Assembly (NCBI GenBank): GCA_965276815.1
Contig: CBDIBE010000007.1
Span: 186,001-250,000, forward strand
Direction: 5' to 3'
From: JAVVHH01 sp965276815
GTDB lineage: Bacteria; Pseudomonadota; Alphaproteobacteria; Acetobacterales; Acetobacteraceae
DNA: 64,000 nucleotides
The notes under the pieces were generated by a model, which saw only the letters and a program-made list of their open reading frames with translations, did not search any database and had not been told where the DNA came from. Shown here piece by piece: positions 1 to 9,405 of this stretch. Numbering within the stretch: the stretch's first letter is position 1; each line of letters begins with the position of its first letter. The position numbers and the translations under genes were made by a program.

Positions 1-871
1 ACAGGATTATAAGAATTGGCATTAATGCTGCGACGACCACGAGATCGAACACTCGTTTGGCAATCCGCCGACGGCCGATGAACGGCGACGGCAACAAATC
101 AAGCAATGGAAATACCTTGTCGGCCCGTTCGAAGGCGGCCGCAAATGGAGACCGCCATGCTCTACTCTGGGACAGCTCTAAGCAAACCCGTAATCCAGAG
201 TCCGCTAAGCGAGTACATATTGTCTCGATCTGAGCCTCGTCAGAACTGGAAGGGATAATGACGAGATCAATCGCGCCAGCATAAGCCAGCCGGTCGAGCC
301 GTGTCAGGTCCTCTGGGCTGGCTGCATTGAACAGGTCGATGCCGGATTTGCGCCTGTCGGGTTTCAGGGCCGCGATGCGGCTCGACACTTCCGCCGTGGA
401 TTGAGGCGCCCCGACGAGCACCAGTTTGGGTTCTCGCCGCCTAAGCTGCAACAGCGCGGCAACAGACGCCGCTAACATCAGCCAAGTGATGAGGAAAGCC
501 AGATATCGGGGGCCGGCGCCGGCAAGAGCTGCACATGCAACGATCACTATAAACGCCGAAGCCACCGCCGCCGCCTCGTTGACCGCGCGCCGGACATTGG
601 TGTGCACAATCTCGGCGCCATTGACCCGCGACGCGCGAGCAAACACGAAAGCCAAGATAGTCGCCACACTAGCGATGCCCGCGGTCGCCGCCCAATTCGG
701 ATGGGCGACAGGCACTTCTACCGTCATCGCTGCCACGAACAATCCTATAAAAGCAATGTAAAAGACCGCTAAAACTTCAAATATCAGACTGCTCTTGCCC
801 GGGCCGTTCGAGCCACTCTTTTGCACTAAAGCGTCAGCAAGAAGTCGGCTTTCTATCGACGCTTCTTCCAT
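1..871 (-). CDS. Undecaprenyl-phosphate sugar transferase (polyprenyl glycosylphosphotransferase), N-terminal part
   Basis: This open frame runs from an ATG at 871 off the left edge of the window, so only about 290 codons are seen. An N-terminal soluble stretch is followed by several hydrophobic segments (for example around FEVLAVFYIAFIGLFVA). A CoA_binding_3-like domain follows (KLVLVGAPQSTAEV), and the last visible residues, RRIAKRVFDLVVVAALMPI, are the start of a bacterial sugar transferase domain. Proteins of this WcaJ/GumD-like family move a sugar-1-phosphate onto undecaprenyl phosphate at the inner membrane to start exopolysaccharide or O-antigen units. An AGGAG lies about 13 bases upstream of the ATG. 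The catalytic C-terminal domain is outside the window, so the sugar specificity cannot be guessed. The epimerase and HldE genes downstream fit a surface polysaccharide locus. Confidence 0.8.
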   Translation of the reverse strand, partial: MEEASIESRLLADALVQKSGSNGPGKSSLIFEVLAVFYIAFIGLFVAAMTVEVPVAHPNWAATAGIASVATILAFVFARASRVNGAEIVHTNVRRAVNEAAAVASAFIVIVACAALAGAGPRYLAFLITWLMLAASVAALLQLRRREPKLVLVGAPQSTAEVSSRIAALKPDRRKSGIDLFNAASPEDLTRLDRLAYAGAIDLVIIPSSSDEAQIETICTRLADSGLRVCLELSQSRAWRSPFAAAFERADKVFPLLDLLPSPFIGRRRIAKRVFDLVVVAALMPILIIL

Positions 872-1295
872 GGCTCAGCGCAGACTCCTGGTAGATCTGA
901 TCGACTACGGGTCACTAAATGCTTTCATTGAGCTTTGACGTCTTCTAAACGTTGATACCAGAGCGGTGATAACTATTCAAGAGATCTCGCGCAGAAAGCA
1001 TCCTTTTTATCAGCAACTGAGGGTTGTATCATAAAATAGACTTGCTACCGCTTCTACTTTCCCGATCGGAGTGGCATCGGGGTGTGGGCATATCAGACGC
1101 AACGAATAGGGTTGGTGAGTTGCCCGAGTTGCCCCAGGGAGTTGGTTCCGGCTTACTTTGGTTGCGGATGTGACGAGAGATGCCGCGCCCAACGAGTATG
1201 CGGCGCCTGGTTTTCACATGTCCGGCGCGGTTAAATCGGCAGTTGACGCCGTGCTTGCCCGTCAGGGCAGGCCGTTCGCGCCCTCTAAGCGGCTG
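872..1295. other. Intergenic region without a supported gene
   Basis: About 420 bases between two minus-strand genes. Short overlapping frames here have no recognisable domain or good ribosome-binding site. The stretch next to 872 should hold the promoter and leader of the sugar transferase gene, but no convincing -35/-10 pair is visible. Confidence 0.4.
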
Positions 1296-2369
1296 CTACG
1301 CCATTTCTGTTTTGACCCGCGCCCCTACGCCGTCATAAATGTCTGCCATCAAAGACCGGATGTCGTAGCGATACTGCCACTCCGGGTACAGCGCCCTGAA
1401 TGCGCTGACGTCACTTATCCACCAAATGTGGTCGCCGACACGATTATCATCGACAAAACTCACATCCATGGGCCGCCCAGTCAATTCCTCCGCCATGGCG
1501 ATGGCTTCCAGCATGGAGCAATTGGAATGCCGGCTGCCGCCCATGTTGAACACCATGCCTGACGCAGGTCTCTCGAAGAATGCCCAAAAAGCTTCCACCA
1601 AATCGCGCGCGTGTATATTATCTCTGACTTGCTTTCCTTTGTAGCCAAACACTGTATAGGGCCGTTGCGTGACGGCGCAGCGCACCAAGTAGGCCAGGAA
1701 ACCGTGCAACTGGGTGCCCGAGTGCCCTGGCCCGGTCAAGCAGCCGCCGCGAAAGCACGCCGTGCGCATGCCAAAGTAGCGGCCGTACTCTTGCACGATG
1801 ACGTCTGCGGAGACCTTGGAAGCGCCGAATAGACTGTGCAGGCATCGGTCGATCGGCATCTCTTCCGGGAAGCCATGTTCAGCCCAGGGGTGCTCCGGTG
1901 CCAACTCGAAGCGCGTATCCAGCTCAACAAGCGGCAGATGGTTCGGCCTGTCGCCGTAGACCTTGTTGGTGCTGACAAAGATGAACACTGCATCCGGCGC
2001 GTGCTTGCGTGTCGCTTCCAGCAGTGTCAGTGTACCGTTTGCATTGACTGTAAAATCTGTGATGGGATCGCGCGCCGCCCAGTCATGCGAGGGCTGTGCG
2101 GCGCAATGGATAACGATGGCAATTTCGTCGCTGTACCGGGTGAAGACGGCAGCGATTCCATCGGCGTCACGTATATCCACGGATTCATGCCGGTAGCCAA
2201 CGCGCTTCTTCAGCCGTTCAACTTGCCAGTTCGTGCTCGCTTCCGCCCCGAAGAACACGCTCCGCATGTCGTTGTCGATGCCGACGACCTCCAGGCCTTT
2301 CTCCAGCAGCAAATTCGTCGTTTCTGCCCCAACTAAACCGCCAGAGCCCGTCACAATTGCAACTGCCAT
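1296..2369 (-). CDS. NAD-dependent epimerase/dehydratase, CDP-paratose 2-epimerase-like
   Basis: An extended SDR protein of about 357 residues. The N-terminus has the Rossmann loop VTGSGGLVGAET; AAQPSHDWAARDP follows, typical of the CDP-paratose/tyvelose epimerase branch, and then FRGGCLTGP and the substrate-site segment FGYKGKQVRDNIH. These enzymes interconvert nucleotide-activated sugars in the cytoplasm. The catalytic YxxxK position reads FGASKVSAD, so Phe stands where most SDRs have Tyr; that may be a subfamily trait. The ATG at 2369 is preferred over the ATG at 2375 because GAGG lies 9 bases upstream of 2369 but only 3 upstream of 2375. It lies between a polyprenyl sugar transferase and HldE, which suggests surface glycan synthesis. 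The exact substrate is not determined. Confidence 0.75.
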   Translation of the reverse strand: MAVAIVTGSGGLVGAETTNLLLEKGLEVVGIDNDMRSVFFGAEASTNWQVERLKKRVGYRHESVDIRDADGIAAVFTRYSDEIAIVIHCAAQPSHDWAARDPITDFTVNANGTLTLLEATRKHAPDAVFIFVSTNKVYGDRPNHLPLVELDTRFELAPEHPWAEHGFPEEMPIDRCLHSLFGASKVSADVIVQEYGRYFGMRTACFRGGCLTGPGHSGTQLHGFLAYLVRCAVTQRPYTVFGYKGKQVRDNIHARDLVEAFWAFFERPASGMVFNMGGSRHSNCSMLEAIAMAEELTGRPMDVSFVDDNRVGDHIWWISDVSAFRALYPEWQYRYDIRSLMADIYDGVGARVKTEMA

Positions 2370-2469
2370 TTCCATCGTCCTCTAGCATAAGGTTTCGTTT
2401 GCGCGCGAAGCGCGCGGATCTATCGCGAGAGGGCTGCGGCAAGCCCGGTCGTCAACGAAGCGCACGCGA

Positions 2470-3954
2470 TCAAGTCAGGGCGGCAATGCGAGAAATGGTC
2501 TTGGTCGTACTATGACCATACTCAAGCGGGATCAGCTCCACGGCTCCGCCATAGGACTCGACAATTTTCGCACCGACGACCTGATCGGCACGGTAATCAG
2601 CCCCTTTGAATAGGACATCCGGCCTGATAGCCTCGATCAGGTCGTATGGCGTGTCTTCGTCGAACAGCAAAACCAGGTCGACCGCCGCCAAGGAAGCGAT
2701 CACTGTGGCCCGCGACATCTCTTGCTGAACCGGCCGGTTCGGTCCCTTGAGGCGGGCGACCGACGCATCGGTATTGAGCGCCACGATCAACCGGTCGCAG
2801 CTTTGACGTGCTCGTGCGAGCATCCGGACATGACCGGGATGGACCAGGTCAAAGCAGCCATTCGTAAAGCCGACGCGCATGCCCGATGCGCGCCAGACGG
2901 CAGTCTGACCTATCGCTGCATCCAGCATGACGACTTTACGGTCCATGGCCAGATGCCCCTTGCTGTGCAGGGCATCCCACAACTCGCGCTGGCTGATCGT
3001 CGCGGTGCCTATTTTCCCGACGACGACGCCTGCGGCCACGTTTGCGAGCGCCGCCGCGGCTTGCAGCGGCGCCCCGCAAGCAAGCATCAGCGCACACGCC
3101 GTGACCAAAGTGTCGCCAGCACCGGACACGTCGGCGACTTCCCGCGCTTCGGCGCGCAGGTGGACCGGCGGATCGTCGCGCGTCACCAGGGTGAGGCCCT
3201 TGTCCGAGCGCTTGAGCAGCACCGCTGTCGCCTGCGCCTGATGCAGCGCCGCGAGCCCGGCCGCTTGCGCGCCGACATCGTCGACACAGGCGATGTCGGT
3301 TGCGCGGCTGACTTCCAGCATGTTGGGCGTCAGGATGGTGGTCCCGCTATACGCGCCGAAGCGCGGCCGCTTTGGGTCGGTGACGACGATACGGCCAGCG
3401 TCGCGCGCCAGCCGAATGGCGCCGGCCAGCACGGCATCCGTCAACAAACCTTTGGCGTAATCGGATATGACAACGATATCACTGGTGGGCAACGCCGCTT
3501 CGAACAGTTGAAGGATCCGGCTTTCTTCGTCGGGTGAGATTAATCCCTGGTCCTCCTCATCCCAGCGCAGCAGTTGATGCGCGCCAGACATGAAGCGGGT
3601 TTTGACCGTCGTCGTGCGGCCGGGCAAGTCGATCAAGGAGCCCGTCACGCCCGGCGTCTCGCTCAGGATCGCATGAACTTCCCGCCCCGCGGCGTCGTTG
3701 CCGACCGAACCGATCAGGACCGCTGCTGCACCCAGCGAAGCGGCGTTGCGCGCCACATTCCCGGCGCCGCCAAGTAAAGCTCGTGATGATCTGCCGTGCA
3801 GGACAGGGATAGGGGCTTCCGGTGAAATCCGAGCGACATCGCCCACAATATAGCGATCAATCATAACATCGCCCAAGACCAATAAACGCCGCCGCTTAAA
3901 CAACGAAAAATACTTGGACAAGGAGTCTTCCTTGGCTGGTTTTACAATACCCAT
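2470..3954 (-). CDS. hldE: Bifunctional D-glycero-beta-D-manno-heptose-7-phosphate kinase / heptose 1-phosphate adenylyltransferase
   Basis: This 494-residue protein has the two-domain HldE/RfaE layout. The N-terminal PfkB-type sugar kinase (about 15-330) begins with LLVLGDVMIDRYIVGDVARI and has the nucleotide/anion-hole signature DVSGAGDT near residue 276. The C-terminal nucleotidyltransferase (about 345-494) has GFTNGCFDLVHPGHVRML with the HxGH motif near residue 369. Together they phosphorylate heptose 7-phosphate and later adenylylate heptose 1-phosphate, giving ADP-heptose precursors for LPS core or heptose-containing glycans. The frame stays open to 4128, but residues before MGIVKPAKED do not resemble the family, and 494 residues matches the usual size of about 480; the start at 3954 was chosen on that basis. 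No strong ribosome-binding site precedes it. Confidence 0.92.
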   Translation of the reverse strand: MGIVKPAKEDSLSKYFSLFKRRRLLVLGDVMIDRYIVGDVARISPEAPIPVLHGRSSRALLGGAGNVARNAASLGAAAVLIGSVGNDAAGREVHAILSETPGVTGSLIDLPGRTTTVKTRFMSGAHQLLRWDEEDQGLISPDEESRILQLFEAALPTSDIVVISDYAKGLLTDAVLAGAIRLARDAGRIVVTDPKRPRFGAYSGTTILTPNMLEVSRATDIACVDDVGAQAAGLAALHQAQATAVLLKRSDKGLTLVTRDDPPVHLRAEAREVADVSGAGDTLVTACALMLACGAPLQAAAALANVAAGVVVGKIGTATISQRELWDALHSKGHLAMDRKVVMLDAAIGQTAVWRASGMRVGFTNGCFDLVHPGHVRMLARARQSCDRLIVALNTDASVARLKGPNRPVQQEMSRATVIASLAAVDLVLLFDEDTPYDLIEAIRPDVLFKGADYRADQVVGAKIVESYGGAVELIPLEYGHSTTKTISRIAALT

Positions 3955-4063
3955 GCGAGGAATTCCCGAGAAGTTCACATCTAACCTGTGTGTAACACAT
4001 ATTGGCTTGTCAGTATAGAGTCGAAAATTTGGCTGTTGTGCTCGCCGCAAAACATAAGTAAAA

Positions 4064-7000
4064 ATGAACCACCCGGTTGCACCTAGACCGTTTAGACCAA
4101 CCAGTGCGAGTGAAGATGCGCGTCCCACTACTTTCTACGGCCCCCATTCTCGATGCCAAACGGCGCCCTCGATGAGCGGGCTCGCCACCACTTCGACGGG
4201 AACCGGGGGCATGCTGCTGCCTGCGGGTTATCTCAGCACCGAGGGAAACCAGGTCGTTGACGCATCAGGCACGCCGGTCCGTATCGCTTCAATCGGCTGG
4301 GATGGCACGGACAGCCTTAACTTTGCCCCTTACGGCCTATGGCAGAGCAGCCTGGAAAGCAATATCGAAGCCATCAAGGCAGCAGGCTTCAATACTATAC
4401 GGATACCCTGGTCGGATCTGCTTCTTAACGCGTCTCCCGTATTCACTTCGGGTGACGCCACGTACAACCCGAATCTAGACCCAGAGTTGGTCGGCAAGAC
4501 CAGTTTGCAGCTTCTCGACATACTTGTAGCGGACGCCGGCGCCGCGGGCCTGAAGGTCATTTTTGTTCACCAAGACGATGACGGCGGCCCCGGCGGCTGG
4601 GGCGGCCAACAGGCCAACGGACTTTGGTTCGATTCCGGTCCCGGCAGCGACGGCACTGACGGCAGCGGCACAGCGGGCACGGTGACCGCCGCCCAATTCC
4701 AGTCCGATTCGGTAGAGCTCGCGCAGAATTTTGCAGGGAACTCGACGGTCATCGGTTTCGACGTCGATAACGAACCGACCTCGCAAGGCAACATAAACTG
4801 GGGCCAGGGTGGCCCTACCGACATTCAGGCGATGTATACTCAAGTCGGCAACGCGATCCAGGCCGTCGACCCTGGCGCACTGATCATCTGCGAGGGCGTC
4901 GAGAATTGGAGTGGACCGGAGCCGGGCATGCCGGCCGGGTTCGCCGAGGGTGACCTCTCCGGCGTTGCGACCGACCCGGTCACCCTCAATGTTGCAAATA
5001 AAGTCGTCTATAGCGTCCACGAATACCCGCCAGATTTGTCCGGAAACGGCTCTTACACGTCCTCGCAGCAGATCGCGGAAATGAACGCGGGCTGGGGGTA
5101 TCTTGAGACGGATGATATCGCGCCAGTCTGGGTCGGCGAGATCGGCTCGAATTTGGAGTCGACCCAAGATCAGACCTGGATCCAGGGCGTACTGGACTAC
5201 ATGAATGGCAAGGACGCCGCAGAGGGCGGCCCGAGCTTCAGCGGCGACGAGCAGCCCGTCAGCGGCGATTGGTGGCAGTGGGGAACCGCGTCAGGCCAGG
5301 ATCCGCAAGGGATCGAAACCGCTTGGGGCAGCGACACATACTGGTCCGCGCAGATCCAAGCAGCTGATCAGCTTGCATTTAACAGTACTGCACCGGCAGC
5401 GCCCTCAATCACCAGCTCAGGCGGCCTTGTCAGCGCGAGCGTCGAGACCGTCACCGGCACGGCGGACGCCGACAGTACGGTCCAAGTCTATGACGGCAGC
5501 AGCAGCACCCCCCTCGCCACGACCGTGCCCGACAGCACCGGTAACTGGAGCGTTGGTGTCACCTTCGCGATCGACGGCCAGAATCGTCTGACCGCAACCG
5601 CTACCAACTCACTGGGCAGCGTCAGCCCTGTCTCTGCAGCAATAATCTTCACCGTCGAGCCGGCCGTGTCCTCTCCGACGGTGACGGTCGCTGAGAACTC
5701 CGTCCCGGTCCCGATCGGAATTCAGGCGCCGAGCGATCCGCTTTACGCCACTTCCACGCTGACCATCACCGTCACTAGCCTGCCCAGCAACGGCAGCGTC
5801 ACCTTGGCGGACGGCTCGACCGCTTTGACGGTTGGCGCGACGCTGAGCGTGGCCCAGCTGACCGGGTTGCTGTTCAATCCGATTGCCGGACGGTTCAGCA
5901 GCAGCAGCGCCTTCACCTACATCGTCGCAGATGCGGCCGGGCAGAGCAGCACCGGCACCGCCACGCTCGCGATCGGCCCGGCCGTGGGTAACCCTGCCGT
6001 GTCTTCGCCCACACTGACCGTCGCCGAGAACGCCGCCGCGGCCGCAATCGGCATCCTGGCGCCGAGCGACCCGAATTACGCCGCCTCCACACTGACCGTC
6101 ACCGTCGCTAGCCTGCCCAGCAACGGCACCGTCACCTTGGCTGACGGCTCGACCCCGGTAACGTCCGGTGAGACACTGAGCGTTGCCGAGCTGACCGGGT
6201 TGCTGTTTAGCCCGGCCACGGGACTTTCCAGTAGCAGCGGCGTCTTCACCTACTCCGTCGCTGACCCGGCCGGCAACACCAGCACGGGCAGCGCCGCAAT
6301 CTCAATCGGCCCAGCCGTGACGTCGCCGAGCACGGTCGCCAGCACGATCCTGCTCGACATTTCCGAGGACGCCTATGATGGCGATGCCGAGTTCACGGTC
6401 AGCGTTGACGGCCAGCAAGTTGGCAGTACCTACACGGCAACCTCCTCGCACGGCGCGGGCCAGACCGAGCCCTTCAACATCTCGGCAGACCTCACCCCGG
6501 GCGTGCACGCCATTGGCGTGACCTTCATCAACGATCTGTATCAAGGCACACCCCAAACTGACCGGAACCTGTATGTCGACGCGGTTACGCTGAACGGCCT
6601 GGCGATCGCAAATAGCCAAGCGACGCTCCTGTCGAACGGCACTTCCACCGTGTACGGGACCGTGAACGCCAGCGCTCCGGTGGCGCCGACGACCGTCCCC
6701 GTGACGATCGTGCTGAACGTCGCCGAGGACTATTATGAGGGCGATGCGCAGTTCACCGTCAGCATCGATGGAACGCAGCTCGCGGGGCCCTACACGGCCA
6801 CGGGCCTGAATTCGTCTGGCCAAAGCAACGCCGTCACCCTCTCGACCGACCTCACGGCGGGTGCACATACCATCGGGGTGACGTTCTTCAACGACGCCTA
6901 CGGCGGCAGCCCCAGCCTGGACCGCAACCTGTATGTCGACAGCGTGAGCGTGAACGGCGGAACGATCCCGAACAGCCAGGCGACCCTGGACAAGAACGGC

Positions 7001-7807
7001 GCGGCGACTTTCGACACGACGGTCACGGCCAGCAGCTCGGGCAGTTCCGGCAGCTCTGGGTCTGGCGGCTCGACTGGTTCCGACGGCTCTGGCGGCTCTG
7101 GCGGCTCTGGCAGCTCCACCGGACTGGTGCTGAACGTGTCCGAGGACGCCTACCAGGGCGATGCCCAATTCATTGTCACCGTCAACGGTGCGCAGGTCGG
7201 CAGCACCTACACTGCCACCGCCGCCAACACTGCGGGGCAGACCGAGGCCATCGCCATCCCGGCCACGCTCGGCTCTGGGGCAAACACCGTCGCGATCACT
7301 TTCCTCAACGACGCCTATGGTGGCTCGTCCGCCACGGATCGCAATCTGTATCTCGACAGCGCTACGATGAATGGCACGACGGTGGCCGGAAGAGAGACGC
7401 TGCTCTCGGACGGGACGGCCGATTTCAACTTCAATGGCACCAGCCCGGCCACGGCCGTGACCAACTCGCTGGTGCTGAACGTCTCCGAAGATGCCTACCA
7501 GGGCGATGCGCAGATGGTGGTCGCCGTGGATGGCCAAACCCAGGGCTATTACACGGTGACCGCTTCGCATGCCGCCGGGCAGACGCAAGCCGTCACGATC
7601 AACGACATCCCGGAATCGTTCAGCGCACACGACATCGCGGTCTCGTTCGTCAACGACGCCTATGGCAACTCGCCGAGCCTGGACCGCAACCTGTATGTCA
7701 ACTCGATGACGTTCGACGGGCAGGCGGTGGCCGGCGGTTCGGCCGCGCTGATGACGAATTCGACTGATATCTTCACCGCGTCAGCGCCAGCCAGCTGGGC
7801 GGCCTAG
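4064..7807 (+). CDS. Multimodular GH5 endoglucanase-like enzyme with Ig-like, cadherin-like and four CBM60-like modules
   Basis: A 1247-residue modular protein. Residues about 45-435 are a glycoside hydrolase family 5 barrel: GFNTIRIPW, the acid/base region FDVDNEPT with Glu237, and the nucleophile region VWVGEIGSN with Glu359. An Ig-like module follows (about 440-530), then two near-identical cadherin-like repeats with SLPSNG-VTLADGST (about 534-750). Four beta-sandwich repeats follow (about 759-865, 880-985, 1020-1120, 1134-1240), each with SEDAYxGDAxF and DRNLYVDS-like strands, as in calcium-dependent xylan/cellulose-binding CBM60. A Gly/Ser linker precedes the third CBM. This architecture implies beta-glucan attack outside the cell, yet no classical signal peptide is visible, so non-Sec export or a wrong start is possible; ATG 4172 is an alternative. 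It is divergent from hldE. Confidence 0.85.
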   Translation: MNHPVAPRPFRPTSASEDARPTTFYGPHSRCQTAPSMSGLATTSTGTGGMLLPAGYLSTEGNQVVDASGTPVRIASIGWDGTDSLNFAPYGLWQSSLESNIEAIKAAGFNTIRIPWSDLLLNASPVFTSGDATYNPNLDPELVGKTSLQLLDILVADAGAAGLKVIFVHQDDDGGPGGWGGQQANGLWFDSGPGSDGTDGSGTAGTVTAAQFQSDSVELAQNFAGNSTVIGFDVDNEPTSQGNINWGQGGPTDIQAMYTQVGNAIQAVDPGALIICEGVENWSGPEPGMPAGFAEGDLSGVATDPVTLNVANKVVYSVHEYPPDLSGNGSYTSSQQIAEMNAGWGYLETDDIAPVWVGEIGSNLESTQDQTWIQGVLDYMNGKDAAEGGPSFSGDEQPVSGDWWQWGTASGQDPQGIETAWGSDTYWSAQIQAADQLAFNSTAPAAPSITSSGGLVSASVETVTGTADADSTVQVYDGSSSTPLATTVPDSTGNWSVGVTFAIDGQNRLTATATNSLGSVSPVSAAIIFTVEPAVSSPTVTVAENSVPVPIGIQAPSDPLYATSTLTITVTSLPSNGSVTLADGSTALTVGATLSVAQLTGLLFNPIAGRFSSSSAFTYIVADAAGQSSTGTATLAIGPAVGNPAVSSPTLTVAENAAAAAIGILAPSDPNYAASTLTVTVASLPSNGTVTLADGSTPVTSGETLSVAELTGLLFSPATGLSSSSGVFTYSVADPAGNTSTGSAAISIGPAVTSPSTVASTILLDISEDAYDGDAEFTVSVDGQQVGSTYTATSSHGAGQTEPFNISADLTPGVHAIGVTFINDLYQGTPQTDRNLYVDAVTLNGLAIANSQATLLSNGTSTVYGTVNASAPVAPTTVPVTIVLNVAEDYYEGDAQFTVSIDGTQLAGPYTATGLNSSGQSNAVTLSTDLTAGAHTIGVTFFNDAYGGSPSLDRNLYVDSVSVNGGTIPNSQATLDKNGAATFDTTVTASSSGSSGSSGSGGSTGSDGSGGSGGSGSSTGLVLNVSEDAYQGDAQFIVTVNGAQVGSTYTATAANTAGQTEAIAIPATLGSGANTVAITFLNDAYGGSSATDRNLYLDSATMNGTTVAGRETLLSDGTADFNFNGTSPATAVTNSLVLNVSEDAYQGDAQMVVAVDGQTQGYYTVTASHAAGQTQAVTINDIPESFSAHDIAVSFVNDAYGNSPSLDRNLYVNSMTFDGQAVAGGSAALMTNSTDIFTASAPASWAA

Positions 7808-8762
7808 ACGATAACGCGGCCAGACCAGATGTTCGTCTGAGAGAAGGCTCGGGCAGCACGTAGGCCGCCGGGTCGGAACACCACCCGCGTCTGGTCACGA
7901 CGCCACCGACGTGCAACCCAGGTCGCCGCGTCCGCTCGCCTCTGCGGCGAAAATTTTCCGCTCCGTAAGATGGGGTACGCTGCTTCAAACCCCATTCGAG
8001 ACGTGGCCGTCCGTATCATAAGTACGATAACGTCTAGAAAACACGCGCAAGTCGTGTTACCGCATCATTCCGATCTGCTTCAAGGGAGCGGGTGGGAGAA
8101 GCAGCGAAGCTCGGGTGCCGAGTCACGCACCATAGTAGCGGAATTACATGCGAAGAGAACTGCGGCAGGATGACGAGACACGGCTGACACGGCTCGATTC
8201 GATGCCAGACTCGCTGTCAATCCATATACAGGGAAAGACCCTGCGTTCCCGGATCGCGCTCATCAAACAGTTTTTATCGAGATGGGCTACTAAAGGACAG
8301 CGGGCCGGCCGCTTAGACAGCGATTAGTTTGCTTTCAGTTCCATTGGTCTAGGCATGGCTCGGCGCTCTATATTGATCTGCCGCATTCCAAAGTTTTCGG
8401 CATGCACCTCGGGTTAGAACGAGATTTAACTTCGTTCTTCCACGAACCTTTCTCGCCGAGGCCGAAATCGTTTATGTGGGTAGGAATCGCACGTCAACCG
8501 AAAAGTTTTTGACAGCCACTCGCTCGCTGCAAGGGTCGCCCGCCAAGCTGACCCGAATGGCGGGTCGGCGCGATTGGCGATCGGGACAGGTTGTGCTGTG
8601 GTACCCCAGGCCGCGGGCGCAGAATTTGCTGAATGAGGAGGTAGGAGAAGTTCCGATGCACAACATGGTTGCCCGGCTCAGCGTCACACCTTGGTCGATC
8701 CGGTCTTCCACGTCGGCGCTCGGCGAGTACGCGGACGGGAGACTGGTTTTCAGGAGATGAAG
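7808..8762. other. Long gene-poor region, possible decayed coding sequence near 8390-8760
   Basis: About 950 bases with no convincing intact gene. A plus-strand frame that stays open upstream of 8476 and ends at 8760 reads LPRTFLAEAEIVYVGRNRT, which vaguely resembles the PAPS-contacting segment of sulfotransferases; no start codon or full domain goes with it. The rest shows no recognisable RNA gene or repeat. Confidence 0.3.
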
Positions 8763-9212
8763 GTGGCGAACTGGATTGAGACTGCATCCAAGTTGCCGCT
8801 TCAAGACGCAGCTTATTTCTTGTGGCGATATAAGTCAGAGATTGATCGCGAGAGCCCTCCGCCTAATCAACCATCCGAACCACGAGCGAATATGTCCGAT
8901 CCAGAAGTATTCGGCCGTGTTGTCCGATCAGCAATCGCTCAGGTCACGCATGAGCGAGACCACGCGGAGTTCGGATCGACTTTCGACAGAATGAAGAAGG
9001 CTTTTCCAGACGCCGCGAACGATGATATAAGGACTGTCATAAAAAACGCCGTGAAGTTCGATACAGACTGCACCCTTAATTTCTCTTATACAGAGGCAGG
9101 TTTAGTGGTGGACGCACAACGCGCAGTTGATAGTGCTCTATCAAAACATCCGGGATACTCAAGCAAAACCCGAACCGAAGCCGTCCATTATCTTTGTTTC
9201 GCCATGAGGTAG
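8763..9212 (+). CDS. Hypothetical protein, about 150 residues
   Basis: I do not recognise this family. The product is mixed charged/hydrophobic and looks soluble, with a largely helical N-terminal half and no signal peptide or membrane segment. The GTG at 8763 is preferred because AGGAG lies 6 bases upstream; an ATG at 8757 directly abuts that AGGAG and is too close, and the open frame extends to 8691. Codon use is less GC-rich than the flanking genes, which suggests recent acquisition. It stands alone between a gene-poor stretch and the ankyrin operon on the other strand, so its context gives no clue to function. Confidence 0.5.
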   Translation: MANWIETASKLPLQDAAYFLWRYKSEIDRESPPPNQPSEPRANMSDPEVFGRVVRSAIAQVTHERDHAEFGSTFDRMKKAFPDAANDDIRTVIKNAVKFDTDCTLNFSYTEAGLVVDAQRAVDSALSKHPGYSSKTRTEAVHYLCFAMR

Positions 9213-9405
9213 CCGAGTTGAGATCCAACGCCGAAAAAAATCGGCTTCACGGCACACGGCATCACTTACCCTTGCCGTCTCACTGGAATAACCGCAGCGC
9301 GCGCAACCTGAGCACGAGCTCACCGGCTAGCGTCAGAACTCCGCAAGCCTCGTCTCGGCGACATGTTCCCGGTTCACCCCGCCTACCGTGCTATTCTTCG
9401 CGGTC

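Noticed and set aside
6302..7630. Long antisense open frame opposite the CBM repeats (442 codons)
   Set aside because: It follows from the GC-rich repeated sense sequence; the translation is Arg/Gly-rich without domains and has no ribosome-binding site.
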